From Trissonchulus latispiculum (taxonomy: Eukaryota > Nematoda > Enoplea > Enoplida > Ironidae), in contig JASAND010026020.1 in assembly GCA_030248195.1 (NCBI GenBank), forward strand, positions 1-64,000: 64,000 nucleotides of DNA, given 5' to 3'. Below the pieces are notes generated by a model. It made no database searches. It worked only from the letters and a program-made list of their open reading frames with translations, and was not told where the DNA came from. The position numbers and the translations under genes are program-made. Shown in pieces: positions 1-13,357 of this stretch (positions are counted from its first letter, which is position 1; each line of letters starts with the position of its first letter).

Positions 1-690
1 CGGCCTGTGGCGCCCTGACCAAGGTCCCCCCAAATATCGGCAACCGATCAGAGAACTGCATTAAACACTCATTTGCGTTCACAAATTCGCATATAAGAGC
101 CTGCTATTTAAATCTCTGTGTCCCCACGCGGAGCCGCATCCCTCCCCTCGGCACATCATCAGCCAGCCATTCAGAAAACTGCGCTAAACCCACGATTTTG
201 CGGTCTCAAATTAGCATAAAAAGTGGTATTAAAACAGTCTGCTATTTTAATTTCTATCCTACCCCACGCGTCGCAGCCGCGCCCCCCCACCCCAAATATC
301 GGCAACCGATCAAAGAACTGCGTTAAACACACACTTGCGTTCTAAAATTCGCATAAAAGAGCCTGCTATTTAGATTTCTATGTCCCTACGCGCAGCCGTA
401 TTCCCCCCCTCGGCACATCATCAGCCAGCCATTCAGAAAATTGCGCAAAACCAACGATCCCTTTTGCTGGTCTAAAAGTCGTATTAAAAGTGCCCTTAAA
501 AGAGTCTGCTATTTTGATTTCTATCCTTCCCCACGCGGTGCCGCCATTAACCCCGCACACAGACAGCGATTCAGAAAAGCGGGTGCAACGACTCGCTTTT
601 GTGGGCACACAACTTTGCATAAAAGGTCCTAATAAAAGTATTTTGGATTTGATCCTAAACCCACTCTATGTTACTTAGCCTCCCCGACAT
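1..690. repeat. 262-bp dimeric tandem repeat
   Basis: Two related monomers of about 130 bp alternate to make a 262-bp unit, present about 2.5 times. The block CAAATATCGGCAACCGATCA occurs at 31 and again from 293; the block AGCCAGCCATTCAG occurs at 161 and 423, so both give a period of 262. Each monomer ends in a ‘CTGCTATTT…TTTCTAT’ segment followed by a CCCCACGCG-like C-rich stretch. The last copy decays by about 690. No coding potential was recognised. It runs off the left edge of the window. Confidence 0.75.
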
Positions 691-786
691 TGCTACACAC
701 ATCTTGATCCGTGAAAATGCCGGTTGCTTATTAAAGTCGAAAAGAAATACGTATGTGATCTACAGCGGAAAAATACAAGAAATCTT

Positions 787-2103
787 GTAACAAAAATGCC
801 TGAATCAGTCATTGCTAAAGGGGAGAATAGGTAAGGTTTGCTAAAGCGTGAAAAAATGCCAACAGTTTCGTGAACACTCACGCCTGCTCAGCGTCAAAAA
901 TTATTGAAACCAGCATTTTGCGCCATACAAGAATATATAATCCGGCCAGCGCCTAAAAACATTGAAACCAGCTTTTGGGTGCAGAAAACAGGGAACCCAG
1001 CCAGCGCTTCAAAATGATTGAAACCAGCACTTTGCTGCGGGAATAGGAATCTAATTAGCGCTTCAAAATGATTGAAACTAAAGGCTGTATAGACAGGCGC
1101 CTCTTGCCATCCAATTTATTCGCGTGAACTCGAAGATTTCTGCAGAAATGAACTTAGCCAATAAGCACTTGATATTTGCGTGTATACCTGTGTCACATAG
1201 GTCGGTAAGTGTGCGTGTGAGTGCATCAGCAGTTCCTCGTGAAGTTCGAAAACCAGTTTACTTTAGGTAGAGGGATGATGTTCTGCCGAACAATGCCAGG
1301 TGTTGTACAATTATTTGCGTGCAGCTGAATGTATGAACTCACGCATTATGCTAACTCGGTTTTGCACATGTTGCTCAGAGGCTGAACAAACTTTATCATG
1401 GAACAAAATTTGTCATGTTAAATATATATACTTACACGTTTATGTATTCTATGTGCTATATATATACGCTATCGTGGTGGAGAATTTGAGTGGACTTGAC
1501 GAAGCCAAATGCGTTTATGTACTTACAGTACGTAGACGTATTTTATCTTAGGGGCGCGGTAACTAATTTTTTTTCATAGTGACTGATTCATTTTCATTTC
1601 ATTCAGTCACAGCGGAGGCCACATTACATGACACCATCACAGTGTTCAGTCCAGCAGACAGCTCCTAGTGCGGAATTACTTTATCATTTCTACTCACAAG
1701 TTATCTCATAAGCCTTCTCAATCCAAACCAACCGAACTTACGCCATTGCGATTGAGTACGTATCTGAGCACTTCACGCGAATAGGGTGGATGGCGAGAGG
1801 CGCCTATTCTACCCCAGACGCTGGTTTCAATCATTTTAGGCGCTGACTAGATTCCCTATTCCGCAGCAAAGTGCTGGTTTCAATCATTTTAGGCGCTGGC
1901 TAGATTCCCTATTCTGCACCAAAAAGCTGGTTTCAATCATTTTAGGCGCTGGCTAGATTCCCTATTCTGTGCCAAAAGCTGGTTTCAATAATTTTAGGCG
2001 CTGAGCAGACATTAATCTGCACGAAACTATTGGCATTTTTCCGCTTTAGCAGCATTTCCCTATTCTCCCCTTTAGCAATGACCGTTAGGGCATTTTTGTT
2101 ACT
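787..2103. mobile_element. Inverted-repeat element with tandem repeats inside both arms
   Basis: The left arm (about 787-1135) and right arm (about 1775-2103) are inverted copies. The outer ends read GTAACAAAAATGCC on one side and its complement on the other, followed by the shared GTCATTGCTAAAGGGGAGAATAGG. Each arm holds about four units of roughly 60 bp containing ATTGAAACCAGC (left arm near 904, 960, 1016 and 1068; complement in the right arm near 1820-1990). The 640-bp centre has no recognisable gene. No clear target duplication was found. Likely a non-autonomous DNA transposon; its right end lies 42 bp before a DOCK exon. Confidence 0.7.
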
Positions 2104-2145
2104 AGTGATTAATGACTATTCTAAATTTGACCTTTTATCTTTTAG

Positions 2146-2217
2146 AGACAGTTTGAAACACCATGTTAGAGATGTTATACGGGCCTATGCTTCTGATTTT
2201 ATTGTGGTTCAACGAAA
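2146..2217 (+). CDS. DOCK7: DOCK exon 1 of window
   Basis: Acceptor TTTTAG, donor GTAAAT. Encodes [20 protein letters not shown], matching the DOCK7 segment ‘HVRDCIRSYTEDWAIVIRK’. The first base completes a codon from an exon upstream of the window. Confidence 0.9.
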
Positions 2218-5200
2218 GTAAATGTTTCATATTATGTATTTATATGTATGGATGTTTTTGTTATATATTTGTAATGACAACAGGCTGATGACAACTATAT
2301 GACAACAACAACAATATTATGTAATGACAACAACCTTCTGGGCTTATTCTAGGGAATTTTTCTTGGGGGGGGGGGCTCTTTGGGGGGGGGCCCTCGGGGG
2401 GCGAGTCATTCTTGGGGGGGGGGGCGAAAATTTTTCAAAATTTTTCTAAAAACATGCTAAAAATAGCGCTATTTTTATAGTAATCGCCAAAAAAGTTCGT
2501 TTTTAGTGCAAAAATAGTGCTTAAATAGGCAAAAATCGACTAAAAATCTCCGGCGAAGCCGGAAAATTTTTGAAAATTTGGCCTTCTCAGCGATTTTTTC
2601 AGGGTACCAAAAGGGGCACCCACTTTTTGGGGGGGGGGGGGGTTTTTGGGGGGGGAATGGGGTTTTTGGGGGGGGGGGGGGGGGAAGGGTGTTTACGGGG
2701 GGGCCCCCCCCCCCCCCCCCACCCACTAGAATAAGCCCAGACCTTTCTGATGTCGTATATATCTTGATGTATGTATGTAAGCTTTGCCTAATTGAAGCTC
2801 ACTGCAAAATTGTTGGAAAGGTGGTAGTACAGCAGTTTTGTTGACATCTCTAGTAGCATAGGTCATCAGGGTATTTTTCAGGGGGGGGGGCGGGGCCCCC
2901 CCCCGAAATTGACCTTCCCCCGAAAATGCCTCCCCCCCCGAAGTCGCCCCCTCCCGGGATTTTTGCTCCTCCCCGGGATGATTTTTTGGAGGCCCAAATT
3001 TTTGCCAAAAATAGGCCAATTTTCAAAAATTTTCCGGCTTCGCCAGAGATTTTTTCATAAAAATTGCTACTATTGTTAGCTTCAATCCTGACATTTTTGA
3101 GAACTTTTTGTGTTTCACCATGCAAAATACACCAAAATATACCATTTGTTTGGCTCAGTTTTGCAAAAAATCCCCCCTCCTGCCGGAAAAAATACCTAAA
3201 AAATACCTAAAAAATACCCTGCGTCATCATGGTTGGTTCGAGCAATTATCACTGTAACAACGTATTGCCGGTGTCTTCAAGGTCGGTCAGACATGATTTT
3301 GATCTAACGCTAAGTGGGACTAACGTTCTATCAGCTCTTTTGCTACCAGGAAGCCTTCGGTCTTGCTTGTTTAGGCGAACTCATTCCGATGAACGGTGAA
3401 CTGAACAATACATTTATATATAAATTTCTTTAAATACGCCATTATTTGTGTATATAAATTTTAGATTTCAGTCATTGGCTACCGGATCCAGTTATCAGGT
3501 TCAGTCTATTGATCGTCCAATTACCATTCAAGCTTTACCAAAACAGCATTATGAAATTGATCTCTATGAAAAGCCTCCTTCCTGTAATGAACAGGATGTG
3601 GTGCGTCGTTCTTTTTAACTGTATTTCAACGTCATTGGCTTCCATATTGGCCAAGTTTGGGGATAGTCAGACGACAGGGTGCAGAGTACTTTTGGGTTGC
3701 CGCTTGTTTCACAAAAAATGCAACCCTTTCATCCGGATCCGCCACCTCCCACCCCCCAGAAATTGCCCCCCCCGACTTGAGTTGCCCCCTCAGGGCTCGG
3801 GCCTTACCCCCAGAACTCTAAAGTGCCCGGAAATATAGGGTTTTGAGGGTAAATTTAGAAAACTTTTCCGGCCTCGCCGGATTTTTAGACATTTCAAAGC
3901 ATGTTTAGCTATTTTAAGCTTAAATTTAGGTAAAAACAGTTAATTTTTAGCTCAGTAGCAAAAATAGCTATTTTTAAGCACTTTTTGCTAAATATCCCCC
4001 CCCGCCCCCAGAAATCCGTACTTCCTCCCCCGAAACTTTTGCCTATAAAAAAAGCCAGCCCTGTCCCCCCATCTATCTCGAGATTGGCTTTATTGATTCG
4101 GTTGAAATTTTGAATGGGGTGAGGTGAGTTGAGGGTGTGATGAGATGGATGGACACCAGATGGACACCCGGATGGCTCCCCCGAAAGTACTCGATACTGT
4201 GATTCTGCAAACTTTCGTCATGATGTGATTTGTCACGTTGTGATTCGTCAAAATTGAAAGTAACGGAAATTGCCCCATAGGGGGTTCATTTGAAAGCTCT
4301 TGTTGCGCTGATAAAAAGTTGCAATACGGCCAAAGTGCTAAAATCGCAGGGATTTGAGTTATGGAGCTTCAAAGTGACCAGATATGGGCAAAATCGACCA
4401 AAACGACCACGCAGTGGCATTTTTTAAAAATACGGTTAATATGGTACTCAAATGGAAGGTCTCGATGCGTATAACACGAATACGTGTACATGGGAGCATT
4501 CAGGAGTCAGTTGCTGCTTTTAAAAGATCTTTCAATAAACGGAGATAGCAGCGGCAACCCATTCTCGCTACTTCGCTAGTTAGGAATTTGTCATGGTGGA
4601 ATGAGTTTTTGTACAAGTGAGTGCTTCCGGAAACAAAACTATTTTTAACTTGCATTTGTGGTTTAATCGCAATTGGTATCGCCAACTGCGCATATCCTCC
4701 TGTCTTTAGTATTTTTTGGCAGTTTTTGCAGGGTGAAACGTAAAGAGAGTTCAAAAATGCCGGAATTTAGGCTCAAAATTGACATTTTTCGAGATCTTTC
4801 ACGAAACCGGCGAATTTTCGAAAATGTGCCTATTTCTGCCAAAAATTGGTTTACCCGAAAACTTCAAGGGAGGGGAAGCAAATTTCCCGGGATGCCCCGG
4901 TCTTCCTTTTCCCTGTAACCTTGGGTTGTGTTGGACAGGACGATTCTTACAATTTCAAGTTTGGAAGAGGGATGCAGGCACAGGTTTACATCCCATCTCT
5001 CTCACAGTGCATGAAATCTAGACGCCGCTCCATTTGTGGAGACCAAAATGAGGGATGAACTGCACCTAATTTCTTGCATTCATTGTTGCAATTGACTGTG
5101 ACTGGTTTAAAATGGTTATTCCACTAAAATTGTACTGTTTCAAGATAAGAAATATTTAGTGTTTTTCATGGATGCAAACGTATTTTTCTAGTTTTCTTTT

Positions 5201-8200
5201 AGCTGTCTCAGCGGGCATCTTTTGCTTCGGATTCCACAGGCTGTAGTACTGACTCTGCTGCAACGGAAAGGATCTCCTGGGCCAGCTCAGTGGACCTGCG
5301 ACAGTCAGCTGCTGAATCCACCATTCCTGGTAGGGTTTGAGTCAGTTCGTTCCTGTTTTTGTATTTTACAATTTTTTGCATGGAGAAGGAAGTACGCAAT
5401 AATGTGTTGTGTCATTGATTTGAGTACAGGCTTCGGACATAAACCGGGATGTGAGCTTATTGAATTGTCACTTTTTAGCATTTTTTACAACTGTATAACA
5501 CAATTGTATAACAGCTTTGAGCGACATATAGTCAGGGCGGGGGAAAACACATACGGAACTAAGGCTGTAACTTTTTTGACTTAAGGCTGAGAAAGCTCGC
5601 GTTTGTACCATTGTATATATATCGCTCCTAGTTCTATCGATTCATGTATAGAAATCCGCCTGATCCCTTGTACATCAGTAGCAATAATCGATTTTGTCTG
5701 TGTTTTTTCTCCCTGCAATTTGGGGGAAAACATACCGGCGGGGAAAAACATGGTACTAAAAATAATCCCAGGTGATCCGCTGGGCACTAACTGTTACATA
5801 TGAAAGGTTGTTTGTACATTTTTGGCCATGCTAAAAAGCATGGTGCACTTTGTTTTCAATAGAAAGGCTGCTTATTGGACATAGTCAGATGCATTTCACG
5901 TCAAGGCTCCTGAACCCATGAAATGATCGAATATCGCAACAAAAACAGCACCCAGACAACTATAAATATGCTAAAACACTTGCAAATGTCATTGTTTATC
6001 ATTATTTGTTTTTGGCGTTAAATTGCAATTTCTTAAAATTTTTAAAATTTTGCCTTGTAAACTTATGAAACCTGACACAATGATGCAGCAAATCTTCATT
6101 CTTAATTTATGAGCTATTAGAAGCTCTAAGTGCGTATTTTTGAACCAGAATTACAAAACAAGACCCGCTTTATCGTTTAAGAGCATCAGTATTGATCAGA
6201 ACTACATATTGGACTATTTGTAAAAATTGGGTGGTGTGTTTTTCCCCGCTGAGGGGTCAAAATGGGCGGGGAGAAAAAACACACAGTACTCAGCCTGCAT
6301 AAACGGTAGGAGGCTGTCGTCTATACCAAACGCTAGAGGGGTCCACATATACCCCTATGCCAAAGACTAGCTAAGTTTTCCTTATAGGAATCTAGAAATA
6401 AGCTTAGCAAAATTTAAAATTTCTTAGGTTTTAGAGGTGTTTTAAGGGGCCAACTTTGGAACACTGTCAGAATAGACCGCTTTGGTCCATACCAACCTTA
6501 TGGGCATGGTTTTACTGTAAAAAGATAGCGCTTTCATTTGCGCTATACTAGGTCTCTGTATCTGCTACCTTGAGTTCTCTGGGTGGGTGTGTTTTTTCTC
6601 CCCATCTTTTCGGGTGTTTTTTCCGCGCCCTGACTATATTTGGTAAAATAATTCTTTCTTGTTGTTCAATGGATATTTCGATGGGAAAATGTTTTCAAGT
6701 TTTGGCTGATCTTAAAAATTTTTGAAAAAGCCTTGGTTTCGTAAATTCCTGATATCCTGTCCTTGACCTCTATGCCCCTCTAGATTTCAATGGTCTATTT
6801 TGTATACTATTGCAGGTATCACCGATCGTACCTCCTACGATGATATTGATTTAATCAATGAATCACGTCGTGAAAAATTTCGACAATCTAATATTATGGC
6901 ACTATATCCTCTACAACATGAGGTGAATTGATTACTCCTTCTCTAAGCACCAAGTTGCTGTATCGAAAGTTTGCCTTCCAGCTATACGGCAACACAGTGA
7001 TATATAGTGACCTTTATAGTATATAGTAATAATAATACAGCTGTATTCATTAAACCAACAGCAGGCTCGCACCTAGTTTTTTGGGAGTGTTCATGGTCAA
7101 ACAAAATGGGGGAGTTGAAGGTGAAATGAATTGGGGGGCAGAAGAATCCGCGTCCGGTTGGAGATTTCCTACTTGCTGTGGTCGATGCAGTTGGCGATTA
7201 TCCTTCCACGTGCTCCCTGGGGCGCCTGACCAGCGTGCCAAATGGATTCTACCTTTGCGGGGCATGACTGATTTATCCTTAGTCATGTTGGAGTTGCAAG
7301 CCTCCTGCTCCTTAAATTATGCTACCGAGCTTGTGGGTCCAATATGCCATTTATTCCGGCAGTCCCTATCTTGGTTCTCTGTCGGGCTTCCCCTTTTGAC
7401 CCCATTGCTAAGACGTGTGCTGGACTTGGAGGTGGAGGTGGATTCGTCCGCCGGCCGCCACCGAAGAAGAAGAAGAAGTTGAAATGTGTATGGTCACCAC
7501 CACAAAATCTAATATTAAATCCTTTATTTTTCCGGTGAACGTTCAAAGCCTATAAAATTTGCTTTTGCCTCTCCAAACCGGAGATTTAGACTTCTTGACC
7601 CCGCCCCGTGGCCGCCGTTTTGGTCAGCAGTACTAACTAAATTGAAGATATTTTTGTTGGAATTAATTTTGGCTTAGATGAACTAACTAGATTTCCGTCC
7701 GTTTCGTAAGCTAGCATCCTAAACTGCTTTTTCAGGCTGAAGTAATTGAACGCCGTTCGGCTGCTCCGCTTCCGGCTGAGCCAGGTGGTTATCGGTTTCT
7801 GGTAACTGTGCAGTCACTGAAATTGGACATTGAGTTTGAGCCAGTCTTCGCTTCTATGGCCTTGTATGATGCTGAAGAAAAGAAAAAGGTAATATGTGTA
7901 ATATGCAGTTCATTATTGCAGTTCAAGAAATTGATATGTAAAAAATTAACAGTCGGCAGCTTGGTTAGATTTGTTCAGATTGTTTATTACTGAACACTGT
8001 CAGTCAAGGTGCTATTAAAATTATCGAAACTGCGTATTATTGTTTGATTCGGCACATTTTTTGTTTGTTTGTGTACGTCAGGCTAGCTAGCTAGTTGTAT
8101 ATCTTGTCATTAATTGTCTTATTCTTGAAGACTGTTTTTGCTTCCCTTGAGTTTGGAAATACATAGTTATGGCTTTGGTTCAGGTGTCCGAGAATTTCTA

Positions 8201-11200
8201 CTTTGATTTGAACTCAGAACAGGTGAAGGGCCTACTCAGATCCCACATTCCTTATCAGGATGTGTCCAGTCTATCACGCACTGCCATATTCAACATATCC
8301 CACCCCAGTCCTCACCTGTACCTCGTAATTCGGGTAAGCGTGTATGACTATTTGTGCCTACTCAGTGAGATTTAATTTTTAATATTTAATTTTTTGTGAA
8401 TCGAAATTGCACTCATTAAGGCAACTGCTACCCTGCGGATTTAATCTCAGGTTATGTCTCTGGTTGTTCTATGACGGTACACTTGATTTGCATCTTTGCA
8501 GGTTGTGCGTTACCCGTTATAGTGTTGTTAATTTGTTTTTAGTTGGAAAAATGTCTTCAGCCAGGTGATATTTCAGAGACTGCCGATGCTTATACACGCG
8601 ACGACAAGGTACTTCTGGCTTCTGTTCAGCGAAACTTTGTAGCCATCGTAGTATAGATTCTCGTTTATATAGACTGCTAACGGTAAACATGAACCTTCAA
8701 TGTTGAGAAGTTGGGTTTTGTTTTCTGTCCAGCTGTCAAATTGCTGGTTGGAGAAGGAGCGCTGCATTGTAAGACTCATTCATGAACACGAGAAGTGGTA
8801 TATATTTGTCTAACAGTGTCAATTCGTCAACCAGTATGCAATGTCGCACGCCAGTGGTTAGCAAAGTTAATGGCTTTGCTTGTGTTTCTGCTTTAGAATC
8901 GAGAAAAACTGCGTTGCAACGCAATTGAATATTGTGAACGCCTGGGGGCTTATCGCATGCCTTTTGCCTGGACCGCTCTGTATCTGAGAAATGTGTTCAG
9001 CGGTGCGAGTACGTTGGAGCATCAACAGCTGGGTGTTTCTGGTGTCGGGCCTCAGCAGTCTGGAGTCACACCTGGATCGGCCACACCGACAGTAACCTTT
9101 TCCATACCCTCAACAGTGGGGGCTACGCAATCTGTTGATTTGAGCGGTTTTGTCAGTGATACGGATAGCACTGTTAGTGCTGGCGGAACGTTGGGTAATT
9201 AACATGATATTCATGATTAGTATGTACGTATGTAATAGCTGCAGTCACAGATTACTTTAATACTGTTGCTATTTATCTGTGACGTTATTGGAGATTTTGA
9301 AGTTTGTTTTGAATATTTATCTGTGACGTTATTGGAGATTTTGAAGTTTGTTTTGAATATTTTGGCGTTTGATGTGTTGGAATCTCAGCAACAGCCCTCA
9401 CACAGACATGCGCACTACATTGTCATATCAGATGTTATAGGACTGTGAGAGGTTACATAATATTATGTTGCATCTGTGCGCTGTGATAATTTTTCTGTTT
9501 GTTTTTAGAAAGAAAATCTACCGTCACCTCCAGCGGTGGTGGTGGTGGCGGAGGTACCAGCAGTCTGAAGCGAGTTGGAAGCGGATCCACGCTCATCCGT
9601 AAATCATCGCTTCGCAGTCCGTCCGCCTGCGGATCCTCTCCGGACGATGTATCCGGTGCATCGAATCCGGCAGATCTGCTGAGCATGATGACCACCGGCT
9701 TTAGACCGATCACTGTCACCGTGAACAATCTCTTTAAACAGGATTCGGATAAACTGTCGGATGACGATTTGTTCCGCCTTTTGGCGGATGTCCGAAAGCC
9801 TTCACTTCTGGCTAAAAAGTTGAAGTGTATTCCATGTAAGCCTACCATTGGGAAGGATTCATGATCTCTAGGATTGAAATTTTGCGAAGGGGCGGGAGAG
9901 TGAAAAAGTGCAGTAAAACATGCCAACCGATGTACGTGCATAGTAAGTAAACCGAGATTTAAGGAGAAAGGTCGCAATCCTGATGAGGGGAAGATAAGGA
10001 ATCCTGTAGGGAAACGAAACATCCCGTTTCCGAGATGAGGAAGATCAATTTCGGGGAACAAAGCCTGTGAGAACAACCTGAAGATACAGAGTTGTGAGTT
10101 GTTCGAATTTTTTGAATTTCTGTTTTTAATTAGGCATTACTGTGTATTGTTTGTTTTAGCTTCCCTCCAGCTAGAATTCTCCCCCTATCACGAGGAATTA
10201 CCCAATTCACTGTCGCCAGATTTGTTCAAATTGGATCCGTATCCACAACTTGATGCCAGACCATTGAAATATGTCCAGGAATTTCCTGCAAAGGAAACTT
10301 ACGCTCCTAATGCATATTTTAGGTAATTAAACGGTTCCTGTTTTTTTTATAAATTTTCTGTATTTTTGCCCTTATCTTAGATATAAGTATTAATTTATGT
10401 TAAGAGTTACGTCTATTTTGGTAATTTAACTATGTTATTAAGTGAAATCAGGTTAGTGATGCTTGGGCCTTTTGCAGAAATTTGCTTTACGTCAGTCTGC
10501 GATCTGTGAACTTTTCTGGTAAACCTGGTTCAGCTCGCAACATCGCCGTTAAGGTTCAGCTGCTGGCTTCGGAAGATAAACAGTCTGCTCTTCCTGTAAG
10601 CTAATTTTGACCATTTCGAGTTAATGTTTGAATAAAAAATATTTTTAGGATTTTTGAACACTTATTAGCTTAGTTATAGCAGTATAGTATGAAACAGGTT
10701 ATTTGTTTTTACTGTATTTTCCATTTTTAGTCCATTTTATTTCTTCCTCTTTTGGACAACTCCCCCCCCCCCCCACTAGCCCCTCCAGTTTTTACCTAAA
10801 TAGCCAGTTATCGATGGTAGTTCTGAGAAACATTTTTGGAACGTATAAAAGTTCAGCTATGCTTGACTATTTGAGTAACATTGCAGGTTATCTTTGGGAA
10901 ATCAAGTTCTCCTGAATTTTCCACAGATGCGTTGTCTTCTGTCACCTATCATAACAGGCGAGTGCCAACTGATTGAATTTTTGGTTTATTTACGGTGCTA
11001 ACTATTATGGATTAAAATTACCAACATTTACATTTCTAAGACTTTCAGAACACTGTAGTACCGGCTAACTAAGCAAGGAGTCTGAAAAAAACCGAAATTT
11101 GAAATTTGAAGTTTTTGTCTCAAAAGTCTATCTGAGTGGCTTCAAACCAACTAAAACTATAATCGATACAGATTATCGAACTGAACAGTTTAATTTACTG

Positions 11201-12267
11201 TTTTCAGAATTCCGTGTGTACGTAGATTTTAGGAACAAAAGCTAGCTAATTTCCAATTTTTCGAATTTTTGTCTATTGTGAAATCCCAGCTGGCAACGGT
11301 TTTGTAAGGAAATTAAAGGCCGTTCATATACAGGGTTTGAAAACTTCTGAGATCTTTTGAGTCAAGCTGTTTGGTTAAACATTTTAATTTAATTCAGCTA
11401 ACATTTTTTACTTTTTGATAACTTTCTGAAGCTGCACATGGAATTTCTGGCAAAAACCGTGAAAAATAACCTTCGGTAAGAACAGCCTGCTCTTTAGCTT
11501 GACGCATGTTAATCTAAATCGTTAACGTAAGTTTTGGTATTTGCTGACCAATTCCTAACACGGGACAAATGTCACGTTTTGAATCTTGACTGAAAAAGCT
11601 AGCATCTTTGAGAGAAATAAGTCTTTAAGACAACTTCTTGACATAGTACGTAAGTAATTAGTGAACATTTGCTGTTAATTAGCAGCTGTTGTACCATGTT
11701 CAATTTTCCTCTAATTTGTCTTCTACTTTGTTTTTACTTTGTTAAATTCTGCTGCTTTAGGAATCCCTCCTTTTACGATGAGATAAAGCTGCGTCTTCCA
11801 TTGAATTTGAGTGCGAATCATCATCTACTATTTACATTCTATCACGTTGCCTGTAAAGCTAAAGCTCCTGGGGAGGCGGTTGAGTCGCCCATCGGATATA
11901 CGGTAAACATTTCGTGGGTTGCTTTGCGTAGTAAAATGTTTTGGGCACTTTTAATTGGTTACCACAGTATGAACGTTTATAGCAGTGATAATAATATTTG
12001 CTCTATGTCCTTCTAATGCTTTTGTAAAAATCTGTGGCAGACGTTAAAGTTTTTTGCTGGTCACCACCGATAAAAGCAGTTGGAAGAAGCTGAAAAAAGC
12101 CACACTGTGGGAAGAAAGAGAGCCGGCCTCCATTACGACTTTATTGGGTTGCCGCTTTTTACACAAAAAGGCAACCCTTTCATCTGGGTATGTCCGTTTA
12201 TTATTATTTATTGGGTTGTCGCATTTTTTTTAAAAAAAAGACAACCCTTTGATATGGCTAAGTTTCT

Positions 12268-12298
<31 letters not shown>

Positions 12299-13326
12299 TT
12301 ATTCCGGTCAACATTTGTGTCCCCCCCCCTTTTTCTCGAGATTCGCTGGACCGATCGGGCTGAAATTCTCACCATGGTTGTAGGGTGACCTGAAGTGCTC
12401 CCGTTTGTAAGGGCATCCCGATATCTCCCGGATTCCGGGAATGGCGAATCCCGGAATTTTAAAAATCGTAAGGGGGGACCAAGGGAAACGTAAAAATTTT
12501 TTGTCTCCGATTTTGCTTAAAACATGGCCATAGGGTAAGTCGACCACGCTGATTTCGAAACTGAAATCGAAATTTCCGGAAAATTTCCGGATTTCGAGAT
12601 ATTCGATCCGGAAAATTCCGGATTTTGAAAAATTTCTTCAAAAGGTACATATGGTAAATATGGTACTCAAATGAAAGAGCTCGTCGAGCTGAACAACTTT
12701 CCTTCTTGCGACATTTTCCGGAAATGCGTCTAGCGAAAGTTATAGCCGAAAAACTGAAAATCCGGGAATTCACGAAAACCCGGATTTTGGACTTAAAAAT
12801 TTTTTGTCTTCGATTTCACTCAAAAGTTAGTTATAGGGTAACTCGACCACGCTGATTTCGAAACTGGAATCGAAATTTCCGGAAAATTTACGGATTTCGA
12901 GATATTCGATCCGGAAAATTCCGGATTTTGAAAAATTTGCTCAAAACTAGTCAATATGGTACTCAAACGAAAGAGCTCGTCGCGCTGAGTAATTTTTATC
13001 ATTACCGTGTTTTCTGAAAATGTTTCTGGCGAGAGTTATGGCCGCAGATTGGAAAACCCGTAATTTCCGGAAAAACCGGAATTTTAAAAATTGTCCTAAA
13101 AGTTGTCAATATGGTACTTATTCGAAAGCTCTCAGCGAGTAGGGAAAAAGTTGTAATAGGGCCAAAGTCTGAAAATGTTCCAAAACTGAGTTTTCGCCCG
13201 AGCCAATATATATAAGCACAGAGGAATAAGAGGAAAATGCGCGACAACCCGTTGATGCCGGTAGGATTTATTGGGTTGTCGCATTTTTTTAAAAAAAAGA
13301 CAACCCTTTGATATGGCTAAGTTTCT

Positions 13327-13357
<31 letters not shown>

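Noticed and set aside
2030..2221. Independent small gene starting MAFFRFSSISLFSPLAM
   Set aside because: It begins inside the right arm of the inverted-repeat element and simply reads into the DOCK exon at 2146; the acceptor before 2146 explains the coding part.
7081..7482. 133-codon plus-strand open frame in DOCK intron 4
   Set aside because: No splice sites joining it in frame to neighbours, no domain, and exons 4 and 5 join directly in the family alignment.
9453..10076. 207-codon minus-strand open frame
   Set aside because: It lies across DOCK exon 9, whose plus-strand translation matches DOCK7; the minus frame is a shadow.
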